The notes below the pieces were generated by a model. That model worked only from the letters and a program-made list of their open reading frames with translations. It was not told the DNA's origin and searched no databases. DNA of 37,125 nucleotides, taken from contig DS999531.1 of NCBI GenBank assembly GCA_000158135.1, positions 1,034,684 through 1,071,808 of the forward strand. Direction: 5' to 3'. Below, in pieces: positions 18,162-28,613 of the stretch (its first letter is position 1; every line of letters begins with the position of its first letter). The stretch is from Rhodobacteraceae bacterium KLH11 (GTDB taxonomy: Bacteria; Pseudomonadota; Alphaproteobacteria; Rhodobacterales; Rhodobacteraceae). The translations under genes were made by a program, and so were the position numbers.

Positions 18162-19196
18162 ATGGCGACAATCAAAGATATCAGCAAACGTCTGGGTATT
18201 TCGGTGACAACGGTCAGCCGGGCCCTGAACGGGTATTCTGATGTGAACAAAGATACGCGCAAACGTGTTCAGGATACAGCTAAACTATTGAATTACAAGC
18301 CTAATCAGATTGCCCGCAAGCTCGTGACAGGGCAATCAGGGATTGTTGCAATGGTCCTTCCGGATGATTTCGGGATCACAACCAAAGCAATCTGGTTCGA
18401 GATTATCTCGGGATTGTCAGCCGCATTTTCCAAGCGCGAGATGGATTTTGTTCTCAATGTCAGTGCCAAAGAAAGCATTCTGGGCGTATACCAGCGTATG
18501 ATCGACCGGGGCACCGCGGATGGTTTCATCCTGATCGCGCCGGTGAAAAATGACCCACGTGTCGCCATGCTGCAAGCGAACAAAGTACCTTTTGTGATCC
18601 ATGGGCAGGCCGAGCAGAAATGCGACTACGCTTACTTCGATATCGACAATTACGGGCTGACACGCCGCTCGGTCGATCACCTTGTGGAATTGGGACATCA
18701 GCGAATAGCTTTCATCTCAGGCCCTAAAGAGCATGGGTTCGTCACGTGGCGAGTTAAGGGTTTTCGCGACGCTATGGCGGCGCATGGGCTCGAAGTTAAA
18801 ACATCGTGGATACGTTATGCCGAACGAATGACCGAGAATTTTGGCCTTGTTTCCGCGATCCAGATTCTCGGTAGGGGCGAGTCTGCGCCGACGGCATTTA
18901 TTTGCGGTAATACATTGATAGCAAAAGGTGTTTATAAAGCTGCGGCGTCATTGGAATTGTCCGTTCCGAACGATGTTTCTGTTGTCGCCCATGATGATGC
19001 GCTGCCCGAAAATCGTGCGGTCAATTTTGACCCGCCCTTGACGGTCACCCGGTCGCCGTTGCGCGACAGCTCAGAACCGCTGGCGGATCTTCTGGTGCGT
19101 CGTGTGCAGGGCGAGGCTTTGGAGACGCTGCAAATCACCGAGGCCGGAGAGTTCATTGCCAGACGCTCATCTGCGTCGCCGCCTGCTGATACCTGA
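18162..19196 (+). CDS. aglR: LacI family transcriptional regulator of alpha-glucoside genes (AglR-type)
   Basis: A 344-residue LacI/GalR-type regulator. The N-terminal helix-turn-helix and hinge are clear (ATIKDISKRLGISVTTVSRALNG..., residues 2-24, then TRKRVQDTAKLLNYKPNQIARKL). A periplasmic-binding-protein-like sensor domain follows from about 60 to 340. The frame is open 35 codons further upstream, but that part overlaps the operator, and MATIKD at 18162 is the family start, with a GGCGGGG stretch upstream. It sits between the glucosidase and transport genes, and two palindromes of LacI type flank it. It most likely represses both units, and itself, until an alpha-glucoside or metabolite binds. 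The effector identity is inferred from the neighbours. Confidence 0.93.
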   Translation: MATIKDISKRLGISVTTVSRALNGYSDVNKDTRKRVQDTAKLLNYKPNQIARKLVTGQSGIVAMVLPDDFGITTKAIWFEIISGLSAAFSKREMDFVLNVSAKESILGVYQRMIDRGTADGFILIAPVKNDPRVAMLQANKVPFVIHGQAEQKCDYAYFDIDNYGLTRRSVDHLVELGHQRIAFISGPKEHGFVTWRVKGFRDAMAAHGLEVKTSWIRYAERMTENFGLVSAIQILGRGESAPTAFICGNTLIAKGVYKAAASLELSVPNDVSVVAHDDALPENRAVNFDPPLTVTRSPLRDSSEPLADLLVRRVQGEALETLQITEAGEFIARRSSASPPADT

Positions 19197-19213
19197 CCTG
19201 TAACCGGACCAGC

Positions 19214-19242
19214 TTGACAGACGTGGGATGGTATTCTAGCAA
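19214..19242 (+). promoter_or_regulatory. Candidate promoter of the agl transport operon
   Basis: A consensus -35 TTGACA (19214-19219) followed after 17 bp by a weak -10-like TAGCAA (19237-19242). The operator palindrome begins at 19241, so bound repressor would cover the -10 edge and the transcription start. Confidence 0.45.
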
Positions 19243-19260
19243 TCCAAAACGTTTTGGATT
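19241..19260. promoter_or_regulatory. LacI-family operator 2 (upstream of aglE)
   Basis: A perfect 20-bp palindrome, AATCCAAAACGTTTTGGATT, containing the same CCAAAACGTTTTGG core as operator 1. It lies 69 bp before the ATG of the binding-protein gene and just after the candidate promoter. The two operators are about 1.17 kb apart, which would permit looping by a tetramer; looping is only a possibility. Confidence 0.88.
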
Positions 19261-19328
19261 TCTGGATTCACGTTCCGAAACTCATGGGCGGGTCGCCCGA
19301 TATGTCAGTCAGGTCGTGGGAGGGCTCT

Positions 19329-20615
19329 ATGACACAGTCTCGTAATTCAGATATTTTCTGTCGAACGGTCGCATTGGCTGCGTTGTCGGTTTCAACGCTT
19401 GCATCACCTGCGCTGGCGGATGTGGTGACCTATGTGTCCGGGGCTCCGGCCAAGGACATTCAGGTTCTGAAAGACATTGTGAAACCCTGGGAAGAAGCAA
19501 CGGGGCATACGCTGGAATTCACCGCGATGCCTGCATCAACCACGGATTCCTTCGGCCAATACCGTTTGTGGCTTGCCGCCGGAAATTCGGATATCGACAT
19601 CTACGAGACCGATGTGATCTGGGCCCCGCAACTGGCGGATCATTTCGTTGATCTCAGTGACGCAGCTGCGGATGTGGCCGGTACGCATTTCCCGTCGATC
19701 ATCGAATCGCAAACCGTGGATGGCAAACTTGTGGCGCTGCCTTTGTTCACGGACGCACCGGCGCTGTATTATCGCAAGGACTTGCTGGAAAAACATGGCG
19801 CCGAAGTGCCCGCAACATGGGAGCAGCTGACCGCAACCGCGCAACAGATCCAGACCGCCGAGCGCGCTGCGGGTCATGAGGATCTGTGGGGCTTTGTATG
19901 GCAGGGCAACGCCTATGAAGGGCTGACCTGTGACGGGCTGGAATGGGTCAAATCCTTTGGCGGTGGTCAGATTGTCGAACCTGACGGGACGATTTCAGTG
20001 AACAATCCGCACGCTGTCGCGGCGCTGGAACTGGCCAAAACCTGGATTGGAACCATCTCGCCCGAGGGCGTTCTGGCCTATCAGGAAGAGGATTCGCGTG
20101 GCGTATGGCAGACCGGAAATGCGGTTTTCATGCGCAACTGGCCTTATGCCTATTCGCTGGGCGATTCTGATGATTCGGCTGTTAAGGGCAAGTTTGGCGT
20201 TGTGCCATTGCCATCCGGCGGGTCCAGCGACAGCTCGGCTGCCACGTTGGGCGGATGGAATCTGGCGGTATCAAAATATTCAAAGAATACCGAGGCCGCC
20301 GTTTCACTGGCTCTGTTCCTGACCTCGCCCGAGGCGCAAAAGCGGCGCGCGCTGGAACTTTCGCGCCTGCCAACCATCGTGTCGCTTTATGATGATGCCG
20401 ATATCGATGCGCAGCAGCCGATCATCCCCAAGTGGAAAGATATCTTCCTGCAGGCTGTGCCGCGCCCATCTGCGCCAACAAAGAGCAAATACAACGAAGT
20501 TTCAGCCAAATTCTGGTCAGCGGTGCATGACACGCTGTCCGGCAACGGCTCTGCCGCAGAAAACCTTGAACTTCTTGAGATTGAACTGGAGGAGATCAAG
20601 GGCAACGGTTGGTAA
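19329..20615 (+). CDS. aglE: ABC transporter substrate-binding protein for alpha-glucosides (AglE-type)
   Basis: A 428-residue periplasmic binding protein of the family-1 (carbohydrate) class. A signal peptide ending in ASPALA (residues 25-30) gives a mature start at DVVTYVSG. Family features include EDSRGVWQTGNAVFMRNWPYAY and GGWNLAVSKYSKNTEAA. It captures the sugar and delivers it to the two permeases encoded next. I chose the ATG at 19329, preceded by GGGAGGG; an upstream ATG at 19254 would start inside the operator. It is preceded by an operator and followed by two hairpins before the permease genes, which would favour excess of this protein over the permeases. Trehalose/maltose or sucrose binding is equally possible from sequence alone. 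Confidence 0.92.
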   Translation: MTQSRNSDIFCRTVALAALSVSTLASPALADVVTYVSGAPAKDIQVLKDIVKPWEEATGHTLEFTAMPASTTDSFGQYRLWLAAGNSDIDIYETDVIWAPQLADHFVDLSDAAADVAGTHFPSIIESQTVDGKLVALPLFTDAPALYYRKDLLEKHGAEVPATWEQLTATAQQIQTAERAAGHEDLWGFVWQGNAYEGLTCDGLEWVKSFGGGQIVEPDGTISVNNPHAVAALELAKTWIGTISPEGVLAYQEEDSRGVWQTGNAVFMRNWPYAYSLGDSDDSAVKGKFGVVPLPSGGSSDSSAATLGGWNLAVSKYSKNTEAAVSLALFLTSPEAQKRRALELSRLPTIVSLYDDADIDAQQPIIPKWKDIFLQAVPRPSAPTKSKYNEVSAKFWSAVHDTLSGNGSAAENLELLEIELEEIKGNGW

Positions 20616-20627
20616 CCTCCTGTTACC
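20611..20627 (+). other. Hairpin at the aglE stop codon
   Basis: GGTAAC (20611-20616), loop CTCCT, GTTACC (20622-20627). The stem includes the aglE stop codon. Together with the next hairpin it probably protects the 3' end of the aglE message. Confidence 0.5.
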
Positions 20628-20634
20628 CCACCTA

Positions 20635-20667
20635 TGGGCCGGGTGATATTGCTCGGCCCACTTTTTC
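20635..20667 (+). terminator. Intercistronic attenuator/terminator-like hairpin between aglE and aglF
   Basis: A stem TGGGCCG (20635-20641) / CGGCCCA (20654-20660), extendable by wobble pairs, is followed at once by CTTTTTC. It looks like an intrinsic terminator inside the operon, 25 bases before the aglF start. Such partial terminators commonly set the binding protein above the permeases. Confidence 0.65.
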
Positions 20668-20691
20668 TGAGCTATAGCACGTCGCACACAA

Positions 20692-21681
20692 ATGATCGCC
20701 AAGGAACAGCAACGACCCCTTGCTTCGCGCGAAACCGCCCGGGGCAAGGTCTTTGATTTCCGCCGTCAAAAGCTTCGCACGGCGCGTGTGTTTCTGGCTC
20801 CGATGATTCTGGTCTTACTGTGTGTGGCGGCCTGGCCGCTGGCGCGGACGATCTATTTCAGCTTTACCAATACCAGCCTGAACGATCTTTATGGCGGGCA
20901 GTGGGTTGGTTTCGACAATTATCTGAACTGGCGAACACTCTCCTCGGGTCGGGTGATTTATCGCGGCACACTTGTTGATCCGGATTGGTGGAACGCGGTT
21001 TGGAACACCTTCCGGTTTGCCATCATCTCGGTTGGTTTCGAAACGGTCCTGGGGTTGATGATTGCCCTGGTTCTGAATGCCGAGTTTCGCGGTCGGGGTC
21101 TTGTGCGGGCTGCCATTCTGGTGCCCTGGGCCATCCCGACGATCGTTTCGGCGCGGCTTTGGGGTTGGATGCTGCATGATCAGTTCGGCATCATCAACGA
21201 CATGTTGCTCAAACTCGGGCTGATCTCGGAAAAGATCGCCTGGACCGCCAGTCCGGATACGGCGATGATCGCTGTCCTGATCGTGGATATCTGGAAGACC
21301 ACCCCGTTCATGGCGTTGCTGTGCCTGGCCGGGCTGCAGATGATCCCCCGTGATATCTATGAGGCCGCCCGGGTCGACGGTGTGCATCCGATCAAGGTCT
21401 TTTTCTATATCACCCTGCCACTGATACGCCCTGCCCTGATGGTAGCGGTTATCTTTCGCCTCTTGGATGCGATGCGGATATTCGATCTGATCTATGTGCT
21501 GACTCCAAATTCGACCCAGACAAAGACGATGTCGGTCATCGCCCGGGAGAACCTGATCGACTTTGACAAATTCGCCTATGGCTCTGCCCAGTCAACCCTG
21601 CTGTTCGTGATCATCAGTCTGAGCGTGCTGCTCTATATCTGGTTGGGGCGGGTCGATCTGACCGGAGAGCGGGACAGATGA
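20692..21681 (+). CDS. aglF: ABC transporter permease, MalF-like (AglF-type)
   Basis: A 329-residue inner-membrane permease with about six membrane segments, the first near residues 35-58 (VFLAPMILVLLCVAAWPLA). The EAA loop that docks the ATPase is EAARVDGVHPIKVF followed by LPLIRPAL, in the last third. The periplasmic loop after the first helix (FTNTSLNDLYGGQWVGFDNY) is typical of the sugar permease group. The ribosome site is poor, and the gene follows a terminator-like hairpin, so expression is probably below that of aglE. Its stop overlaps the next start (ATGA), coupling it to aglG. Confidence 0.93.
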   Translation: MIAKEQQRPLASRETARGKVFDFRRQKLRTARVFLAPMILVLLCVAAWPLARTIYFSFTNTSLNDLYGGQWVGFDNYLNWRTLSSGRVIYRGTLVDPDWWNAVWNTFRFAIISVGFETVLGLMIALVLNAEFRGRGLVRAAILVPWAIPTIVSARLWGWMLHDQFGIINDMLLKLGLISEKIAWTASPDTAMIAVLIVDIWKTTPFMALLCLAGLQMIPRDIYEAARVDGVHPIKVFFYITLPLIRPALMVAVIFRLLDAMRIFDLIYVLTPNSTQTKTMSVIARENLIDFDKFAYGSAQSTLLFVIISLSVLLYIWLGRVDLTGERDR

Positions 21682-22523
21682 TGCAGCCTCATACCGCCCG
21701 GAAAGTCCTGAAAACGACGCTGTTCTACGCATTGGTTGCAGTGATCGTGGTGGTGGCGATTTTCCCGTTTTACTATGCGATCATCACCAGTTTCAAAACC
21801 GGAACAGACCTGTTCCGTATCTCTTACTGGCCCGAACAGCTGGATCTGTCGAATTATCGCAATGTGCTGGAAAGCAGCACCTTTCCACGCAATCTTCTTA
21901 ACTCGGTTTATGTATCCTCGCTGACGGTCCTGCTGTCTCTGGTGCTTGCGGTCACTGCGGCCTATGCCCTGTCTCGCATCCGGTTTCGCGGGCGGGGATT
22001 GCTGCTTTTGACGATATTGGGTGTCTCAATGTTCCCCCAGATCGCCATTCTGGCAGGGTTGTTCGAACTGGTCCGGGCGACGGGGCTCTACAATACGCCT
22101 TATGCTCTGGTTCTCAGTTACCTGATCTTTACCTTGCCGTTCACTGTCTGGGTGTTAACCGCGTTCATGCGTGATCTGCCGGTCGAGATCGAAGAGGCCG
22201 CCATAATGGATGGATTGAAGCCCTGGCAGACGGTGGTTTACGTGTTTTTGCCGCTGATGTGGCCTGCAACGGTTACTACGGGGCTGCTGGCTTTCATCGG
22301 AGCCTGGAACGAGTTCCTGTTCGCGCTGACCTTTACCTCATCCGCCAGCAGCAGAACAGTGCCTGTGGCCATCGCGCTGTTTTCAGGTTCGACCGAGTTT
22401 GAAACGCCCTGGGGTTTGATCATGGCGGCCTCGGTTCTGGTAACTGTTCCGCTGGTCGCGCTGGTGCTGATTTTCCAGCGCAAGATTGTAGCCGGTTTGA
22501 CAGCCGGAGGGGTCAAGGGCTGA
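21678..22523 (+). CDS. aglG: ABC transporter permease, MalG-like (AglG-type)
   Basis: A 281-residue partner permease of AglF, with about six membrane segments and the EAA loop EAAIMDGLKPWQTV followed by LPLMWPA. The family ending FQRKIVAGLTAGGVKG is present. The start overlaps the aglF stop; a second ATG immediately follows (21681). It is the last gene of the operon: 23 bases downstream lies the stop codon of an unrelated gene on the other strand. In Sinorhizobium an ATPase gene (aglK) completes the set; none is present here, so the complex must use an ATPase encoded elsewhere. Confidence 0.94.
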   Translation: MMQPHTARKVLKTTLFYALVAVIVVVAIFPFYYAIITSFKTGTDLFRISYWPEQLDLSNYRNVLESSTFPRNLLNSVYVSSLTVLLSLVLAVTAAYALSRIRFRGRGLLLLTILGVSMFPQIAILAGLFELVRATGLYNTPYALVLSYLIFTLPFTVWVLTAFMRDLPVEIEEAAIMDGLKPWQTVVYVFLPLMWPATVTTGLLAFIGAWNEFLFALTFTSSASSRTVPVAIALFSGSTEFETPWGLIMAASVLVTVPLVALVLIFQRKIVAGLTAGGVKG

Positions 22524-22546
22524 GCGGTTCCGCGGCAGGATGGGCT

Positions 22547-24369
<1,823 letters not shown>

Positions 24370-25230
24370 ATGGCTAAGAAAAAGGTCGGCCTGCCACCGC
24401 TTGACTGGTTGCGCGTGTTCGAGGCTGCCGGGCGTCTGGGCGGTTTCTCGGCAGCGGCACGGGAATTTGGTTTGACGCAGGCGGCGGTCAGTCAGCGGAT
24501 CGGGAACCTGGAGGCATGGCTGGGCCGGTCCTTGTTCATACGTGAGGCCCGGGGGGTGTCGCTGACCATTGAAGGAGAAAGCTATCTGCCGCTGGTACAG
24601 GACAGCTTGCAGGCATTGGAACGGAACACCGAGGATTTGTTCGGCAAGTCTCCGCGTGAATTGCGGGTGGCGGCGCTGTCGTCTCATATCGATGCGCTGG
24701 TTCTGCCTGCCCTGCCCACCTTTCTTGCGAAACGGCCCAAGGTGCGGGTGATGACAGATTCCATGGCGCGGCGCTCTTCGCTTGAGGAAGAACGCACATG
24801 GCTGCAGTTGCGGTATGGTCGTGGGCGCTGGTCCGGGCGCAAGGCCAAACTGGTCGCGCTCGAAGTGTTGGCACCGATGGCCGCCCCTGATGTGTGTTGG
24901 GGCGCGCCGTTGATCGCCTTACGCGGTGAACGTCCCGGCTGGCAGGATTGGGCGCGCGCCGCAGGGGTCAGAGATTTGCCGGTCGGGCAGCTGAGTTTCG
25001 ATTCCATCGGCCATGCGATGATGGCAGCGCGGCAGGGGATGGGGATCGTCCTTGGCTCGATCCCGCTGGCGGCGGGCGCGCTGAAGGCCCGGGAATTGCT
25101 CAGGCTGGACCTGCCCGCGTTGCATACGAAAGACGGCTATTGGCTGACATGGCCCGAGGATCAGGCCCGTTCAAAAAAGCAACGGGCCCTGATCGATGAT
25201 TTTCTGACAGCCTTGCGCGGTGCACCCTGA
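24370..25230 (+). CDS. LysR family transcriptional regulator (GcvA-like), divergent from tmpAB
   Basis: A 286-residue LysR-type regulator. The N-terminal winged helix-turn-helix (LPPLDWLRVFEAAGRLGGFSAAAREFGLTQAAVSQRI..., about residues 8-45) and linker helix are clear. The effector domain covers about 95-286 and has the GcvA-like beginning ELRVAALSSHIDALVLPALPTFL. LysR regulators usually control the divergent neighbour, so it is probably the activator of tmpAB, responding to the phosphonate or an intermediate. That link is inferred from arrangement only. It converges on the DUF1674 gene with almost no gap. Confidence 0.9.
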   Translation: MAKKKVGLPPLDWLRVFEAAGRLGGFSAAAREFGLTQAAVSQRIGNLEAWLGRSLFIREARGVSLTIEGESYLPLVQDSLQALERNTEDLFGKSPRELRVAALSSHIDALVLPALPTFLAKRPKVRVMTDSMARRSSLEEERTWLQLRYGRGRWSGRKAKLVALEVLAPMAAPDVCWGAPLIALRGERPGWQDWARAAGVRDLPVGQLSFDSIGHAMMAARQGMGIVLGSIPLAAGALKARELLRLDLPALHTKDGYWLTWPEDQARSKKQRALIDDFLTALRGAP

Positions 25231-25413
25231 TCAGAAATCAATAGCGATGCCTTTCTTTTCCCAATCGCCATAGCGGGCCGGGTCGGGGCCATCGCGCCCA
25301 CCCAGTTCCTTGGGCATGGCTTTTGCGTCAGCGTCGGCCTTGCGTCGGCGTTCCTCGGCTTCGGCCAGTGCGCGCCGGGCAGCGGGGGGCAGGTCGTTGC
25401 GATCGTCGCTCAT
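25231..25413 (-). CDS. DUF1674 protein (SDHAF4-like succinate dehydrogenase assembly factor)
   Basis: A 60-residue protein with the family's conserved ending, KELGGRDGPDPARYGDWEKKGIAIDF (the glycine-rich GGRxGPxPxRYGDWEKKG core). The eukaryotic relative SDHAF4 helps the flavinylated SDHA subunit before complex II assembly, so the bacterial member probably does the same. The N-terminal part is charged and Ala-rich. The ATG at 25413 (MSDDRND) has AAGGA ten or so bases before it and is preferred to an upstream in-frame ATG. It diverges from rsmB across 90 bp and abuts the end of the LysR gene. The succinate dehydrogenase genes are not in the window. Confidence 0.88.
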   Translation of the reverse strand: MSDDRNDLPPAARRALAEAEERRRKADADAKAMPKELGGRDGPDPARYGDWEKKGIAIDF

Positions 25414-25503
25414 GACATCGGGTTCCTTTCCGTGCAGGGCCTTGATATACGCCCTCGTCCGCATAAGGCAATGCGGGCAAAGTCACGAAAGGCATCCGCT
25501 ATC

Positions 25504-26763
25504 ATGTCAAATTCCGCAACAGCGGCGCGGCGCAGCGCTATCTATCTGTTGGACCAGATACTGGGCGAGGGGCGGCTGTTGCCCGAGTGTCTGGCGGCAG
25601 GGGCGCTGGATCGACTGGCCCCCGAAGATCGCGCACGCGCGCAACGCCTGACGATCGAGACCCTGCGCGGATTGGAACGTGCCGACCGGTTGCTGGCTGA
25701 CCACCTGCGGCAGACGCCTGCCTTGACGGTACACAACGCATTGCGGTTGGGCACGGTCGAGCTGTGTCAGGGTGAGGCCGCGCATGGCGTAGTGAACGCA
25801 ATGGTCGAGATCGTGGGTCGCTCGCGCAAGCATGGGCGCTTGAAAGGGCTGGTGAATGCGGTTCTGCGCAAGATCGCGGCTGACGGGCCGGATGCGTGGC
25901 CCAAGATGCGTGTTCCGCGCCTTCCGGACTGGTTGCGTGACCCATTGATCATGGCGTGGGGGCAGGAAGCCGTAAAAAGCATGGAACAGGCGCATTTCCT
26001 TGGTGCGCCTTTGGACATCACCCTGAAACCCGGTGCCGAAAGCCCGGATGGTACCAACTTGCCAACGGGGTCGGTGCGTCTGCAAGAGGCCGGTCAGGTC
26101 TCGGCCCTTCCGGGTTACAAGGCAGGGGGCTGGTGGGTTCAGGACGCGGCGGCGGCTTTGCCCGTGCAGGTTCTGGCTCCGAAGCCCGGGGAAAAGGTGC
26201 TGGATCTTTGCGCCGCACCCGGGGGCAAGACGCTACAACTGGCGGCAGCCGGGGCGGACGTCACCGCGCTGGATATTTCCGAGGCCCGGCTTGCGCGGGT
26301 CCACGACAATCTGCAGCGCACCGGCCTGAAGGCCACGGTGATCGCGGCGGATGCGCTGGATCATCACGGCCAATATGATGCGATATTGCTGGACGCACCC
26401 TGTTCGGCCACCGGAACAATACGGCGACACCCGGACCTGCCATTCGCCAAGGATGGCTCGGAATTTGGTGGGTTGATCGCGTTGCAGGCGCAAATGCTGG
26501 CGCATGCATGGTCACTGCTCAAACCCGGCGGACGGCTGGTGTATTGCACCTGCTCGCTGTTGCCCGATGAAGGTGAGGTGCAGGTTGAAGAGGCGCTGGC
26601 GCAGCATCCTGACATGCAGATAAATCGCGCCGCATTGGATATCGCAGGTGTTGAACGCGACTGGGTCACTCAAGAGGGCGGCTTGCGGCTGCGCCCCGAT
26701 TACTGGTCCGGGAAAGGCGGCATGGACGGGTTCTATATCGCCTGCCTGAACAAATCCGCCTGA
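25504..26763 (+). CDS. rsmB: 16S rRNA (cytosine-C5) methyltransferase, RsmB-type
   Basis: A 419-residue SAM-dependent methyltransferase expected to form m5C967 in 16S rRNA. An N-terminal NusB-like RNA-binding domain covers about 1-130. The catalytic Rossmann domain has the SAM motif LDLCAAPGGKT (233-243), LDAPCSATG (296-304, Cys300 for product release) and VYCTCSLLPDEGE with nucleophile Cys350. Both cysteines of the m5C RNA enzyme class are present. The start MSNSATAARR is chosen because it begins the NusB-like homology; an ATG at 25471 is possible and has a nearer AAGG. It is followed by the heparinase-like gene and purH, likely read together. Confidence 0.92.
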   Translation: MSNSATAARRSAIYLLDQILGEGRLLPECLAAGALDRLAPEDRARAQRLTIETLRGLERADRLLADHLRQTPALTVHNALRLGTVELCQGEAAHGVVNAMVEIVGRSRKHGRLKGLVNAVLRKIAADGPDAWPKMRVPRLPDWLRDPLIMAWGQEAVKSMEQAHFLGAPLDITLKPGAESPDGTNLPTGSVRLQEAGQVSALPGYKAGGWWVQDAAAALPVQVLAPKPGEKVLDLCAAPGGKTLQLAAAGADVTALDISEARLARVHDNLQRTGLKATVIAADALDHHGQYDAILLDAPCSATGTIRRHPDLPFAKDGSEFGGLIALQAQMLAHAWSLLKPGGRLVYCTCSLLPDEGEVQVEEALAQHPDMQINRAALDIAGVERDWVTQEGGLRLRPDYWSGKGGMDGFYIACLNKSA

Positions 26764-26851
26764 GGCGACGCTTTTCGATGACTTGACGAACGGACCAGTC
26801 TATCGTGTGGTCAAGCGCCCACAGAGCGCAAGGGGCAGAGTCGCTAACGTC

Positions 26852-28591
26852 ATGTCAAACTCGGACACCATGGCCAATCGCTGGATGCGGTTCCAGAACC
26901 GTCTTTACGCACGCCTGAGCCAAAGGCGCAAAGCGGTGGCCGGTTTTGTCGGCCAGCCCGAGCCTCGCACCGTAGGCTCCTTTGCACGCGGACGGCAATT
27001 GGTGGCCGGGAACCTTCTGTTTGCCGGCTATCTGGTCGAGGCCGACGATACCGATCTGTGGGACGTGACAGCCCCCAGCGTGGATTTCGACGATGAACGT
27101 CATGGCTTTGTCTGGCTGGATGATCTGGCCGCAGTCGGCGATATGCGTGCCCGGGAAAAAGCCCAGCGCTGGGTCTGGGGCTGGATCGCGGCACATGGGC
27201 GCGGAACCGGCCCGGGCTGGGCACCGGATCTGACCGGGCGGCGCGTGACCCGCTGGATCAACCACGCGCAGTTTCTGCTGCGCGGAATGGATGACGCGCA
27301 GCGCAAGGCGTTCTTTCGTTCGCTGGCGCAACAGGCATGGTTTCTGTCCAGACGCTGGGCTGCTGCCACACCCGGCTTGCCCCGGTTCGAGGCGCTCGCC
27401 GGTCTGGTGCAGGCCGGTCTGGCGCTGGACGGGCTGGAGCCGATGGCAGACCCTGCCTTGCGCGCGCTGGCCCGCGAATGTGATCGCCAGATCGATGCCG
27501 AGGGCGGCATCCCCACCCGCAACCCGGAAGAATTGCTTGAGGTCTTTACCCTGCTGGCCTGGACTTCGGCAGCGCTCAGCGAAGTTGGCCGGGGCACGCC
27601 CGCATCACAGACCGAAGCGATCAAGCGGATCGCGCCCACTTTGCGGAACCTGCGCCATGCAGATGGGGCGCTGGCCCGGTTTCATGGCGGTGGGCGCGGC
27701 TTGGAAGGGCGGCTGGATCAGGCACTGGCGCAAAGCGGGGTCAAGCCGCAGCAGCATTCGGACCTGTCGATGGGGTATGCACGTCTGGCGGCCTCACGGA
27801 CCACGGTTCTGGTGGATGCCAGCGCCCCGCCAAAGGGGGCTGCGTCTTACAACGCACATGCCTCGACCCTTGCGTTCGAACTGACCTCGGGCCGCCGCCC
27901 GCTGATTGTGAATTGCGGCTCAGGCGGCAGCTTCGGGTTGGATTGGCGTCGGGCCGGCCGGGCCACGCCGTCGCATTCGACGCTGTGTGTTGATGGGTAT
28001 TCCAGCGCCCGGCTGACCGACGCGGCGAAGGGCTCTGCTCATGAGGCGCTGGTGGATGGTCCGCAGGATGTACCGGTGGATTTCGAGGATGCGTTTGAGG
28101 GCACCCGCTTTATGGTCGGCCATGATGGCTATGCCAAAGTGTTCGGTTTGACTCATGCCCGGACGTTCGAGCTGCGCTTTGACGGGCGTGAACTGGCAGG
28201 CGAAGACATATTGCTGACCGCAACCGACAAGGCCAAGCGCCAATTTGACCGGGCGATGGACGGGGCGGGTCTCAAGGGTATTGCCTTCGACATCCGGTTT
28301 CACCTGCATCCTGACGTCGACGCGGCGCTGGATCTGGGGGGCGCGGCCGTGTCGATGGCGCTTAAAAGCGGTGAAATTTGGGTTCTGCGCCATGATAACA
28401 TTGGAAAATTATCAGTTGAGCCAAGTGTTTACCTTGAGAAAGGGCGCCTGAAGCCGCGCGCGACAAAACAGATCGTTTTATCTGGTCGCGCAATAGAGTA
28501 TGCGACGCGCATCCGGTGGACGCTCAGCAAGGCTCAGGACACAGCCTATGCAGTGCGCGATCTGCACCGGGACGAGCCCGACTTCGACTGA
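26852..28591 (+). CDS. Heparinase II/III family protein
   Basis: A 579-residue polysaccharide-lyase-like protein. The N-terminal part (about 60-300) is the alpha-helical toroid ([27 protein letters not shown]). The C-terminal part (about 330-560) is the beta-sheet heparinase II/III domain ([21 protein letters not shown] and then [16 protein letters not shown]). No signal peptide is seen, so it may act in the cytoplasm, or its substrate may be an internal or envelope oligosaccharide. It lies directly upstream of purH, a placement common in Rhodobacteraceae. The start is uncertain: ATGs at 26783, 26852 and 26870 are in frame and none has a strong ribosome site. The substrate is unknown. Confidence 0.85.
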   Translation: MSNSDTMANRWMRFQNRLYARLSQRRKAVAGFVGQPEPRTVGSFARGRQLVAGNLLFAGYLVEADDTDLWDVTAPSVDFDDERHGFVWLDDLAAVGDMRAREKAQRWVWGWIAAHGRGTGPGWAPDLTGRRVTRWINHAQFLLRGMDDAQRKAFFRSLAQQAWFLSRRWAAATPGLPRFEALAGLVQAGLALDGLEPMADPALRALARECDRQIDAEGGIPTRNPEELLEVFTLLAWTSAALSEVGRGTPASQTEAIKRIAPTLRNLRHADGALARFHGGGRGLEGRLDQALAQSGVKPQQHSDLSMGYARLAASRTTVLVDASAPPKGAASYNAHASTLAFELTSGRRPLIVNCGSGGSFGLDWRRAGRATPSHSTLCVDGYSSARLTDAAKGSAHEALVDGPQDVPVDFEDAFEGTRFMVGHDGYAKVFGLTHARTFELRFDGRELAGEDILLTATDKAKRQFDRAMDGAGLKGIAFDIRFHLHPDVDAALDLGGAAVSMALKSGEIWVLRHDNIGKLSVEPSVYLEKGRLKPRATKQIVLSGRAIEYATRIRWTLSKAQDTAYAVRDLHRDEPDFD

Positions 28592-28613
28592 CGCCAAAAG
28601 GACCTTTGGACCC

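Noticed and set aside
19254..19328. Longer N-terminus for the binding protein
   Set aside because: It would start within the operator and bury the signal peptide; a good ribosome site precedes 19329.
25507..26085. 192-codon minus-strand frame inside rsmB
   Set aside because: Antisense to the NusB-like domain of a well-supported rsmB; low-complexity translation.
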